This document shows positions 1-10,000 of a stretch of DNA of 10,575 bases, one piece after another. Source of the DNA: Elusimicrobia bacterium RIFCSPLOWO2_01_FULL_60_11 (GTDB lineage Bacteria; Elusimicrobiota; Elusimicrobia; 2-02-FULL-39-32); the NCBI GenBank assembly GCA_001800085.1, contig MGUS01000019.1, forward strand, positions 9,901 through 20,475, given 5' to 3'. How positions within the stretch are numbered: position 1 is the stretch's first letter; each line of letters opens with the position of its first letter. Under the pieces are notes generated by a model, which had not been told where the DNA came from, searched no databases, and worked only from the letters and a program-made list of their open reading frames with translations. A program made the position numbers and the translations under genes.

Positions 1-1256
1 GCCCCGCCTCCCGCGCGGTAGGAAGAGAGCAGGCTCAGGGTCTCAGAGTCCACCCGGCCGGGGTTCACCATGACGACGACATCAATGCCGCTCAAGGACC
101 GGCGCTTGAGTTCGCTCAAGTTGATGGAGGACACTTCAAAAGGAGACGGGGGCGCTTCGAGCGCCTCCCGGAAAAAGAACGACTCCCCGGTCAAGGCCTG
201 GGCGCCCGAGGGCTCTTCCACGCAGAGGACCTTGATCCGCTCCGGTGAGCGGAGGCCGAAATGGAACACATCATCGGCTTCTAAGGCGTCGGGCGAGGTC
301 CTCACCCTCCCGAAAAAATCTTCCCCGGACGAGAGGGGCGCGCTCAGGTTGACCACGGTCTTTTCCCCGGCCTTCAAGTCCACCAGGGCCTCCGACTGCC
401 GGTAGAAAGGGCCCGAAGGGCCGGGGGCGGATTCGACGGAGACGGGACTCCTCGAAACATCGTCGCGGCCGCCGTTGAGAAGGGTCGCCGCGATCCTCAA
501 GCGGTTGCCGGAAAAATCCGGGGTGACATGCACGTCCGAGACGGCCAGGTTCCTCTCCGGCGCGGGAAGCTTGGAAAAGACCAGCTGGACCGAATCATCG
601 AAATCCTTGATGCGGGGCCCGAGGTCGGCCGCTTCTTCGGGCCAGCCGTGCGCGGCGGCGTCGGAAAGGAGCATGATGGACTTGACGGGAGCGTCCGAGC
701 GGGAAAGGAGGGTGAACGCCGCCTGGAGCGCGGGGAGGAACTGCGTGCCTCGGCTGCCCGGTTTGAATTCCTTTATTTTTTCCGTCAAACCGCGGTGGCC
801 GCCGGAGAGGGAGAACGAATTGAACTCCACGCGGTCCGAAAAGACGACGAGGGCGGAACGGTCCTTTTCCGCCAGGGTCGAAAGCGTCTTTTCCGCCATG
901 AGAACGGCGCGGTCCCAGTGCGAGACGCCGGATTCCCGCGTCTGCATGGAGTAAGAGGAATCCAGAAGCAGGACGACGGCCAGGGAATCCCCCGAAGCCC
1001 CGTTCCCTCCCATCTTGAGCACGGGCCGGGAAAGGAAGAAGAACAGGCAGGCGAGGGCCAGGATCCTCGAGAGGAGGATGAGCCATTCCTTCAAGCGTTT
1101 GCGCGGACGCTCTCTGCGGATGACTTCACGGAGGAGCCGCAGGTCCCCGAAGGAGGTCATTTTGACGGGTTTTCGCACCAGGAAATGGAGGAGGAGGGGA
1201 ATGAGGACCGCGGGCAGGGCCCAGAGGGCCGCCGAGTTCAAAAAGTGCCAGGTCAT
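1..1256 (-). CDS. BatA-like membrane protein with von Willebrand factor A domain (partial, 3' end outside window)
   Basis: Translating the minus strand from the ATG at 1256 gives an open frame of at least 418 codons that runs off at position 1, so the C-terminus is missing. The N-terminus (about residues 4-80, beginning MTWHFLNSAALWALPAVLIP) matches the BatA/aerotolerance-regulator N-terminal pattern: a membrane segment at about 8-28, a basic stretch (VRKPVKM, RRERPRKRLK), then a second membrane segment at about 58-76. A VWA domain follows with MIDAS motif DSSYS at 99-103, a Thr in GSRGTQFLP and an Asp in MLLSDAAAHG, so the metal site looks intact. The rest is beta-rich and probably extracytoplasmic. 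The gene lies 7 bases after the DUF58 stop and shares the moxR operon. There is no clear Shine-Dalgarno. In known Bat/MoxR systems such proteins are membrane partners of MoxR and DUF58 proteins in envelope stress or metal-dependent maturation; the exact role here is inferred. Family is confident, substrate unknown. Confidence 0.85.
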   Translation of the reverse strand, partial: MTWHFLNSAALWALPAVLIPLLLHFLVRKPVKMTSFGDLRLLREVIRRERPRKRLKEWLILLSRILALACLFFFLSRPVLKMGGNGASGDSLAVVLLLDSSYSMQTRESGVSHWDRAVLMAEKTLSTLAEKDRSALVVFSDRVEFNSFSLSGGHRGLTEKIKEFKPGSRGTQFLPALQAAFTLLSRSDAPVKSIMLLSDAAAHGWPEEAADLGPRIKDFDDSVQLVFSKLPAPERNLAVSDVHVTPDFSGNRLRIAATLLNGGRDDVSRSPVSVESAPGPSGPFYRQSEALVDLKAGEKTVVNLSAPLSSGEDFFGRVRTSPDALEADDVFHFGLRSPERIKVLCVEEPSGAQALTGESFFFREALEAPPSPFEVSSINLSELKRRSLSGIDVVVMVNPGRVDSETLSLLSSYRAGGG

Positions 1257-1263
1257 TATAGCT

Positions 1264-2156
1264 TTAGTGGTGCGTTCTTAAAACGGAGCGGATAAGCCGG
1301 TCGAGCGGCTCATCCGTTGCATGAAAATGATACGCCATCCCGGACGTCTCCAGAGCGGTCCTGTAGGATTGGCTCAATTTTTCAACCCGGGCCGCGTATT
1401 CCCGGCGGTAGGAGTCGGCGTCGAGTACCAGCCGGTCCTGGCCTTCCAGGGACTCGAACCGGACCTGGCCCGTGAAATCGAAATCCTTCTCGGCGCGGTC
1501 CAAAAGGTGAAGCACGGTGACTTCGTGTTTTTTAAAGCGGAGGAGTTTCAAACCCTTCAATACGGCGGCCGAATCGTCCAGAAGGTCGGATATGAGTATG
1601 ATCATGGACCTCCGCGTGACCGAACGGGCCAGGGATTCCAGGCATTTGGAAATGTCCGTGGGGCCCGAAGGGCGGGCCGTAACGAGCTGGTCGGCCAGAG
1701 TGTTCAAGTGGGAAAGGGTGCCGCGAGGGGGGACGAAACTCTGCCCCGCGTTCTGGAGGATGGACAGGCCCGCGCTGTCGCCCTGCTGGAGCGCGATATA
1801 GGCCAGGCTGGCCGCGAGCGTGGCCCCGTAATCATATTTGGACAGGGCGCTCTTCTCGCCGCGGAAACCCATGGAGCCGGAAGCGTCCAATACGAGAAGG
1901 ACGCGCAGGTGCGTCTCCTCGTCGTATTGCTTTATGAAGAACCGGTCGTTCCTGCCGTAGACCTTCCAGTCGATGTGGCGCAGCTCGTCGCCGAAAGCGT
2001 ACTCCCGGTGCTCCGCGAATTCCAGGGAATGGCCGCGGAAAGGGCTGGCGTGGCGGCCTCCGATGAACCCTTCGGCCACCGTGCGGGCGCGGAGCCGCAG
2101 GTTCTGAAGGCGCGCGAGGATCTCCGGGTCGAAATAGGAGCGGGGGGATCCCGTCA

Positions 2157-2157
<1 letters not shown>
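1264..2157 (-). CDS. DUF58 family protein with VWA-type MIDAS motif
   Basis: The product is 297 residues, the usual size of a short cytoplasmic DUF58 protein. The DUF58 signature is at about 51-85 (REYAFGDELRHIDW, then RNDRFFIKQYDEE). A VWA-like half follows with MIDAS motif DASGS at 91-95. There is no membrane segment. I chose the ATG at 2157 because it overlaps the moxR stop as TGATG, which suggests translational coupling, and because the protein then begins MTGSPRSYFDPEILARLQ, a normal DUF58 N-terminus. A longer in-frame start at 2370 would add 71 Gly/Arg/Pro-rich residues that merely read another frame of moxR, so I rejected it. DUF58 proteins are usually encoded next to MoxR ATPases and are thought to link the ATPase to membrane VWA proteins; here BatA follows directly. 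Family assignment is firm, molecular role is inferred. Confidence 0.9.
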
Positions 2158-3140
<983 letters not shown>

Positions 3141-3146
3141 GGGAAA

Positions 3147-3152
3147 ATTTTA
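3147..3152 (-). promoter_or_regulatory. possible -10 element of the moxR operon
   Basis: TAAAAT on the minus strand matches the -10 consensus at 5 of 6 bases and ends 6 bases before the moxR ATG at 3140, which would put transcription start at or next to the start codon. No acceptable -35 box is seen at 16-18 bases upstream, so the call is weak. The intergenic piece 3141-3208 shows no other regulatory feature apart from the 24-bp repeat. Confidence 0.25.
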
Positions 3153-3186
3153 ACAGTTTCCCGGGGCTAAAGCGATAGGGGGGTGT

Positions 3187-3210
3187 GATTACGCGCTGCG
3201 GGCGATGATC
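3187..3210. repeat. 24-bp direct repeat, copy 1 (distal flank of the toxin-antitoxin module)
   Basis: This segment is identical over 24 bp to 4003-4026, the 3' end and stop codon of the large gene. Both copies are also preceded on the plus strand by a run of six G, offset by a few bases (3178-3183 and 3998-4003). The PIN toxin stop codon TGA (3211-3209) takes its last two bases from this copy. The two copies bracket the toxin-antitoxin module with a period of 816 bp. They look like a target duplication or a reconstituted gene end left by insertion. Confidence 0.85.
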
Positions 3211-3640
3211 AAGAGGCTTCCCAGGGGTTGAACCAAGTCACGCCGGTCGAAGAGATGTCCTTCACATTCCTGGTCACGAAGATAAGATTATGGTCGAGCG
3301 CTGTCGCGGCCATGAGCCCGTCGATCACCGGCAGGACCGTTTTATTCATTCGTGCATGCCCGCTCAAGATCCCCCAACGGTCCGCAATCGCCTCGGATAT
3401 CGGCAGAATGCGGCCGGAAAAGCGGACCTTCAGATCTTTTTCCAGCCAAGCTTCTATGGCTGCGCGCCTGGAGGCGTTCGGAAGAACGCATGCCCCCTTT
3501 CGGATCTCTCCGATCGTCAAAACGCTCATGAATAAGATATCCTCATCCAGACCATCTTCAAGCCATGAAGCGACCTTGGTATCCGGGGTCTTTTTGATGA
3601 TCTCGGAAAGGACGTTGGTGTCCAGCAGGAATCCGCTCAC
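3209..3640 (-). CDS. PIN-domain ribonuclease toxin, FitB/VapC type
   Basis: The 143-residue product starts at a GTG (3640) that overlaps the antitoxin stop as GTGA, the typical coupling in these modules. A longer frame from 3754 would add 38 residues read out of frame through the antitoxin gene and was rejected. The protein begins VSGFLLDTNVLSE, and PIN active-site acids are visible: Asp7, Glu45 (in TIGEIRKG), Asp107 (in VIDGLMAATA), with Asn125/Asp128 in VTRNVKD. The layout, including RILPISEAIADRW and the terminal FNPWE, is that of the FitB subgroup of VapC toxins. These are Mg2+-dependent endoribonucleases acting on tRNA or other RNA and blocked by the partner antitoxin; the RNA target is not predictable here. 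It is co-transcribed with the Phd-type antitoxin upstream. All key acids are present, so it is probably active. Confidence 0.93.
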   Translation of the reverse strand: MSGFLLDTNVLSEIIKKTPDTKVASWLEDGLDEDILFMSVLTIGEIRKGACVLPNASRRAAIEAWLEKDLKVRFSGRILPISEAIADRWGILSGHARMNKTVLPVIDGLMAATALDHNLIFVTRNVKDISSTGVTWFNPWEAS

Positions 3641-3912
3641 AGTTTGACGTCTCTGCCCGGATCCCGGTCGCGGGTCAAGTCGATCCCGGAACCGGCCAGA
3701 GGCGACCGCGCAAAGAATTGGACCAGACTTTTGGGTCCGGTTTTCCGATGGCATAGATCCTCATATTTTTCCGCCGGTAAAATGACGACGGCCTCCTTCC
3801 CCTGCCGGGTGACCCATTGAGGTCCTGCGGAACGCACCAATCGGAAGAGTTCGCTGAAACGCGCTTTGGCATCCTGGAGCTGCCAGGTCTTCCTCTTTGT
3901 TTTCCCAAGCAT
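3637..3912 (-). CDS. Phd/YefM-type antitoxin of the PIN toxin
   Basis: The 91-residue product has the Phd/YefM DNA-binding fold at about 10-53 (WQLQDAKARFSELFRLV, then GPQWVTRQGKEAVVILPAEKY). Its acidic and basic tail (SPLAGSGIDLTRDRDPGRDV) is typical of antitoxins paired with FitB-like PIN toxins and would wrap the toxin active site. The ATG at 3912 is preceded by a strong AGGAGG with proper spacing. The gene comes first in the operon and overlaps the toxin by 4 bases. In this family the antitoxin, alone and in complex with the toxin, represses its own promoter; the tandem operator just upstream fits that. An overlapping ATG frame at 3908 is a shadow. Family and pairing are confident. Confidence 0.93.
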   Translation of the reverse strand: MLGKTKRKTWQLQDAKARFSELFRLVRSAGPQWVTRQGKEAVVILPAEKYEDLCHRKTGPKSLVQFFARSPLAGSGIDLTRDRDPGRDVKL

Positions 3913-3917
3913 AGGAC

Positions 3918-3923
3918 CCTCCT
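3918..3923 (-). promoter_or_regulatory. Shine-Dalgarno of the antitoxin gene
   Basis: A perfect AGGAGG lies 5 bases before the ATG at 3912. It fixes the start and stands out because the native genes in the window (moxR, batA-like, the 2021-residue gene and the thiolase) have no such site. Confidence 0.85.
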
Positions 3924-3926
3924 ATA

Positions 3927-3944
3927 TGACCAGTCTGACTAGTC
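3927..3944. promoter_or_regulatory. tandem operator of the toxin-antitoxin module
   Basis: Two adjacent 9-mers, TGACCAGTC and TGACTAGTC, differ at one base. Each contains a perfect or near-perfect palindrome (GACTAGTC, GACCAGTC). They sit between the -10 box and the ribosome binding site, covering the expected transcription start, where an autorepressing Phd-type antitoxin would bind. Assignment rests on position and symmetry. Confidence 0.6.
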
Positions 3945-3947
3945 TCA

Positions 3948-3976
3948 ATTTTATCAGAATAAGGGCATTAATTCAA
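3948..3976 (-). promoter_or_regulatory. promoter of the toxin-antitoxin operon
   Basis: On the minus strand a -35 TTGAAT (3976-3971) is followed after exactly 17 bases by a -10 TAAAAT (3953-3948, 5 of 6 consensus). Transcription would start at about 3941, inside the tandem operator, leaving a leader of about 30 bases with the AGGAGG. The promoter lies inside the segment bracketed by the direct repeats, so the module carries its own expression signals. Confidence 0.6.
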
Positions 3977-4002
3977 GGGATGTTTTTAGGACCGGACGGG
4001 GG

Positions 4003-4026
4003 GATTACGCGCTGCGGGCGATGATC
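4003..4026. repeat. 24-bp direct repeat, copy 2 (3' end of the large gene)
   Basis: This copy encodes the last residues (IIARSA) and the TAA stop of the 2021-residue protein and is identical to 3187-3210. Because only this copy is in frame with a gene, it is likely the original, and the other was made when the toxin-antitoxin module entered. Confidence 0.85.
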
Positions 4027-7000
4027 TCGCGGAGCTTGAACATCTCCTGGAACTCATTGATCTGGTACAACCGGGTGGCCCGCATGACATGGTCCAGCCA
4101 CATCAACCCGAAATTCTCGAGATACCCGGCCAGGGCGGGGTTTTCCGCCAGGGCGGTCATCATCTCATCCATGGACCCTTCAGGCATCAGGAGCACCCGA
4201 GAGCCGAACATCCCGATTTTCTCTAATGGAAGGACGGTCGGCAAATCAGAAAGTTTTCCATGGGCTTCCACGGCCATTTTTACTTTGTCATAGGACCCGT
4301 GTGCTTTGATCGCATGAGCGATTGCAAGCGTGGAAGGCGCAAATGCAACTTGGGCGCCGGAGAATTTCTCAAGGACGGAGCGGGCTTCCTCTAAAGCGGA
4401 CGGGACTTGATCGGGACGGTTGACCCGGATCACAACGAAGGAATTGGGCTTAAGATCGGCGCCGTCCAAAGCGGTGTCAAAATCGTCGTGTTCAAGGCCG
4501 GCCTCAAAGACGCCTGAGACGGCTTCCTTAACCTCGTTCTGGCTCATCGTCATGCCGAGCGCCTTGTACGCGGCGGGCATGGCCTCGTTAATGTCTTCAT
4601 CGCTCAATGTGCGGAACCGGCTTATAACTTCCCTGGCTTGGGAGCCGTCAATTGCGTCAAGCGCGCCTTCGGGCTGACCAAGGTTTGTCTCTAAGGCCCT
4701 TGCGGCGTCGATACGGCTGCGGCTTTGAATGGCTCTCGCCATCCCGAGCGCCACCTCGAAGGCTTGAGGGCTCACTTCATCTTTGTCAGAGCCTAAAAGA
4801 CCTCGCCAATCGACTTTGCGGGCTCGATTGAACAGCTCGATGGCTCCATACTCGCCGCCGAACGCCAATGTCGCGAGAAATGCGACCCGGACCAGGACCG
4901 CGGGAAGATAGGGGGATTGGACCGCGGCAGCAACTTCATTGGCCAATGCCGGACTGATGAGCCCTAGGGAGAGGACCATCAGGACACCGCCGATGATCTC
5001 TGGTTTGCCGAAGGAACCGTCTGCGGGCGGCAAGTCCGCCTTGTCGCTTTCCAATTCATACAGGGAGAGAGGCTCATAGGAATCAATCGCATCAAGACCC
5101 ACGAGACTGGGTTTTTTGAATTGGAATCGGCGGCCTTCAAGCCCTTTCTTTAAACGATCTTGAGCCCAACGATGGAATGAAGCTTGTACGCCGAAAAGGA
5201 TCGTTCCGCCCGGTGATTTTAATTCGACGATCTTTGAGATCAGCATGTCATAGACCGTGGCCAGAGCCAATGAAAAATTGGAATCCGCATATTCAGCCCC
5301 ATAGGCAATTATTTCTTTCCTTAAATCCTCGTTCTTTTTGATCGCTATGAAATCCTGAAAAAAAGCTATGGCGCTGATATGGTCAAATTTCTCCGCGGGC
5401 GGTTCTTTGAAAAAATCCCGCCTGATGTAGTGCAAACTGCCCCCTCTCCGCCGGATTTCCTTGTCGATCCCATTTTGTTCCAGAAAATCACGGATATACT
5501 TTATATCCGTTCTGTCCGCATCCAATTCATACGCGGTCACATGCAGCCCCATCAACGCTTCCGCGATCGGCAGCAGGGATCTTCCTGTGCCGATATGGAG
5601 TGACGATTGCCCGGCCTGGAGAGGCCGCAGTTTCAACCCCTTGAGAGTGACTTGGGAATACTCTCGAAGGAACATTCCGTTACTGTGACCGATAATTTCT
5701 TCGGCGGTCATGGGCTGGATCCGGGATGAATTCTCGTCCGGTGTGATCGAAATAGCCGTCCCGGGGCGGCCTTCTGGCGCCACGACATCCTTCGCGCCGC
5801 CGCGCTCGCCCGCCGGGGGGGTGGCAGGACCTGCCACAGGTTCAGGAGGCATGATCGGTTTAGCCCGGACCAAGTTCCATAAGGACTGCGGATCGATTTT
5901 TTCGAGCGCGTCCTCTTCGTTGAGATAATATCCAATCATGCCGTAAAAGACCGAATAAACAAGTTCGGCCGCAACCACGTTCGGATGGTTGTCGTCGGTG
6001 CCAAAAAGGCTGAGGAACTTCATCAACGCGAATTGCTGATATTTCGGCGACGGGGCCTGCAGGATATGCATGGCTGCCGCGTGGGCCTCCATGACAACGG
6101 CCCTCAAGTCCTCAGGCCGGATTTTCCCCTCTTCATAATTTTTGATTATCGTCGCGGCCAGAGTGTCGAGGAACCCCGAGTCCCGGTTCAGGAAAACGGA
6201 ATTTACAAGCTCGGATGCCTCTTTATGGCTGCTTTCACTACCTTGATATTCTTTCATTTTGACAAAATCATGCGAATGCAGGATCTCTTCTTTCATGACC
6301 ATAAACCCGAGCATCCAGACTGACTGATCCATGTCGAGACTTTTCAAAAGGTTGAACCCCCGGATGGGATCGTCATTGATATTCATGATATTTACGTCAT
6401 GGTTGAATTTCGTCTGTGAGTCAATCTTCTCTCGACTCACTACAATCAACGAAGTATCATAGAACCGGCTGACATGATGGGTCGATGCGATGGCGTCGTG
6501 GTCGGCACCAAGTTTTGATTGATCCTTGACATCAAGCACAAGCACCGGCCGGCCCGCCACGATGAGGAGGGACCAGGCATTGACGCCTGCGGCCTCATTA
6601 GCCATATCTATCGCCAATCTATAAGATCCCGCCCATTCGGAAGGGCCCCATGGCCCGAAGAACTTGCTTGTTGGGATGTATTTGCCGTTCATCGGCATAG
6701 ATGAAGGAATGCGTGAAGTCGAAAAACGGGATGACTCTGGGACAAAGCCCGCAATGTGTGCAAGCAGCCTAGATTGAGCTGACTCCAGTCGATCAAGGTC
6801 CAGCGATGCTAATCGCTCCGTGATATAGGCCTCTGCATCTTCGTTTCGAACCGGGAGGGGTTGATCCGGCCATTGAAGAAGGGGGCCCGCGCGTTCCAGG
6901 ATGATTTGTAATTCTTCAACCACCGGCGGGACTTCGCCGGCAGCTGCTGGCCGGCTCATTTCTAGGGCTCCCCGGCTAAGGGAAATATGGATGCCGCCGT

Positions 7001-10000
7001 CCGGCAAGATTCCAACATCGGTCGTTTCCGCTATATCAATGACATACGACGGAAACAGATCGGCTGATTGGACGCTTTTCACTATCGATGCTTCGTAATT
7101 CTTAAGGGAATCATCGATGATGATTTTCAAAGCCGGAGGGGTTTTCCTCTCCGCATCCAATCTGGCCGCCGCCTCGTCCTTGAGCGCCTTTAATTTGGCG
7201 GAAACAGATTTATAGATTTCCGGTTCGCCTTCCGGAAGCCGATCCTCTTTCCCATTGTAATAATCCAGTGATTTTATTTTTTGTTTAACGAAATCCAACA
7301 GTCCGGCGTTGTCGGCTGTTTCATTAAGCTGGTCAATAACATGCTCGAATACTTTCCGCTGATCTTGCAGTATGTTCTCATATTGATCGGTCGCTTGTAA
7401 CGGCTCCAAAGCGGCTGTCACCTCGCTTTTAAGCGTCTTCAATTCTGCCTGCTCATCTGACAGGCCCGCCGCGGTGGTGCGAGTGGCGCCGCCGCGCTCG
7501 CCGTCCGCCGGGGGGTTGGGGGAGCCTTTTTTTATTCTGAGCGCGGAGAGGCGGAGTTTGCCCGGGAAACTGAGCATTTGAGTGAGGGCAGCACTTGCAA
7601 TCACTTTCATTTTACCAGAAGCAAATGCGTTTAGCATATTGCCGAAGATCCACAACATAAGGGCAAGGAATCCGGATAAACCAAATAAATCTTCCTTGCC
7701 CATCATGATTATTGAATACACACCGACAAGCACTGAAGCGTCTCCAAAAATAGCCAGTATGTACCATGCGATGAGTGGTCGCTTATTAAATTCAAAGATT
7801 GCATGAGAAATATTTTCTCGATCAGTTTTGCTCATGACAGCTATTTCGGGATATGTCAAAATAAACTCGGGAATGGTTTTCATCGTCGATTTAAAAATTA
7901 AATAGTGGCTCAAAGCTATCATTGAAAGCCCAATAATAATATCAATAGGATTGATCGGAATAAGAGGAATTTTCACCGGCTGTCGCGTTAAAATTTGTTC
8001 GGCAAAGACGGAAGTAACGGAAATCAAGAATACTCCGGCCGCCGTAGCTAAAGCGGCAATTCGGGACATGATTCTAGTGTCCTCAAATATGGTGGGGACT
8101 TTCTTAATAAAGGAGGAAGCCTTCGCGGCAATGCCGGTGACCTTCTGCTCTCCCACATTTTCCACGCGCTTTATGGTCCCATCCGGGGAAATTTCGAGAT
8201 GAACGGGGAACAATATGCCGCCCGCCACTTTCACTTTGATGATGCCTTGATTCTTGTCCGTGACTTCCGGCAGGATGTCCGGCGCGTTCACCACGCCCGA
8301 GAGCATGACCCTGCCGTTATCAGCGACACCCGTCTTGATGGCGTGAATGGCAACGGCCGTTCCGGCCTCCAGAGTCTGTTTTGCCGGCTCAAAGACTGCC
8401 TCCACCACAAACAGCTTATCCCCGTCAAAGAGCTTCTCTAAGGGCGTCTTCTCCTGGGTGAACACGGACAGGTACTCCGTGCCCGACTTGCCCTCCAGCT
8501 TTGTGATTTTGGGCGCTAAGGTCACCACCGCCAGCCCTTCCTTGTCCAATATGTCTCCCATCCCTCCCGAGTGGTAGCCCCCCGTCACGAGCACGACCTG
8601 CTTGGCCTTCCTCTCGGAAATCTTTTTGATGAGCTTCTCGGACATGGCCTTGTCCCTCATCTCGGCATGATTGAAGAAGGATTCGAAAGAAGAAAGATCA
8701 TAGATTCCCGCTTTCGCGGGAATGACAAAACTGTTGCCGCGGGCGGACTCTTTATATTCCTTCCATTCTTCGGGTGTGAGGGCAAAATCCGCGAGTTTTC
8801 CCGTCAGGTACTGCACCCTGGAGCGCTCGATGAGACCCTTCTCCTGGGCTGTCCTGGCCAGCTTCTTGTACCCCGCCTGCTCCATCCCGTGCACTTCCTC
8901 CAGGAACTTCTCCGCTCTTATGCTGTCGGAAAGCACCACATAGCGGATGTAGCCGTCCATGGAGGGGTAGTTCTTGAGGGGCACCCCCTCTTTCTTGCAG
9001 AGCCCCTGGAGATAGATGTAGAAGTCCGTATGGCGCACTTTCCCTAATCTGTAGGCCAGGGAGGCGTTAAGTACCTGGGAGATCTGTTCCTTAGATAGGT
9101 GCGTGACAAGCTTCTGGATGAGCGCGCTCCTCTCCTGCTCCACCTTGCCGAAGTCGAGGCCTTTCTCTATGGCCAATGCTTTGAGGAATGTGTCTACTTG
9201 CGGGGTAGCTTCGGCTTCCTGTGTGAGAAGCTTCACATAGTCCCCTATCTTGAGATTGTGGTTCCTGTACTCCTCCACCTTCCTGTCGAATTCCAGCAGG
9301 TCCTTGCTGAAAGCCGCCTGCTTGGCTTTCTCGAGCTCGGCCTGCTCCCTGGCCAGCTGCTTCTTCAGCTCCGCGGCCTTCTTGACCGATTCCCGGTAGG
9401 CGCTGATGTGGCCTGTATGGAGCTCCTTGTCGTCCACGCCCACTATGGCCGGAAGGACCTTGGCGGCAGTCAGGGCGGCGTATATGGCCCCGGAGAGTTT
9501 GCCTTCTTTGAGGAAGTAGTCCGCGGCCATCTTCACCGCGTCCTGGTCCTCGTATCTCCTGAATCCTGATACATCCACGTCCTTGAAGGCCCCTTCCAGG
9601 GCCACAAGGTCCGTTTTGCCCTGCTCCGAGATGCCCTGGATGGTCTTGCCTATGTTGGCCTGGGCTTCCGCGTTCATGTGGACGTCCTGGATCTGGATGA
9701 CAAGGCCATCTGCCGGTTTCCAGTTCTTGGGGAAGCGGGCGGACTTGAAGTTGGCGTAAGCTAAAGGCAGGGACTGTATGGCAGCGGCGGTCAGGTCTGA
9801 AACGGCGTTGGGAAGGGAGCTGACACTGTTGACCGAGGCCACTCCGTCCCACACGGCGCCCCCGGGCAGGTTCGCTCCCACCGTGGGCAGCTGGGCCAGG
9901 AGCGTCTCCTTGTTCATCTTGGAGACTGCCTCTCTGCGCTCTTCCCACATGCCCGCTTCTGCGTAGGGGACGGCGAGGAAGCTGTAGGTGAACAGGGTTA

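Noticed and set aside
595..1086. Minus-strand frame of 163 codons within the BatA-like gene
   Set aside because: It is a different frame inside the BatA-like gene, with Arg/Pro/Gly-rich composition and no domain.
528..1295. Plus-strand open frame of 255 codons opposite the BatA-like gene
   Set aside because: The minus-strand frame has a clear BatA N-terminus and MIDAS motif; the plus frame is low-complexity Gly/Arg/Glu.
1264..1310. tRNA, rRNA or CRISPR signatures anywhere in the window
   Set aside because: No cloverleaf, rRNA core motif or regularly spaced repeat was seen; all space is taken by protein genes and short gaps.
3641..3754. Extended start of the PIN toxin adding 38 residues
   Set aside because: The extension reads the antitoxin gene in another frame; the GTG at 3640 gives the standard PIN N-terminus and a 4-base overlap.
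3956..4004. Possible terminator after the large gene
   Set aside because: The GTCCGGTCC stretch followed by TAAAAAC has no real stem and only a short A run; no hairpin with a T tract is seen on the relevant strand.
8571..9047. Plus-strand frame of 158 codons opposite the large gene
   Set aside because: Antisense shadow over the ChaN/EreA-like domain.
9091..9948. Minus-strand frame of 285 codons inside the large gene
   Set aside because: It is the +1 reading of the real frame; Gly/Arg/Gln-rich composition and no domain, while the main frame shows the signal peptide and conserved motifs.
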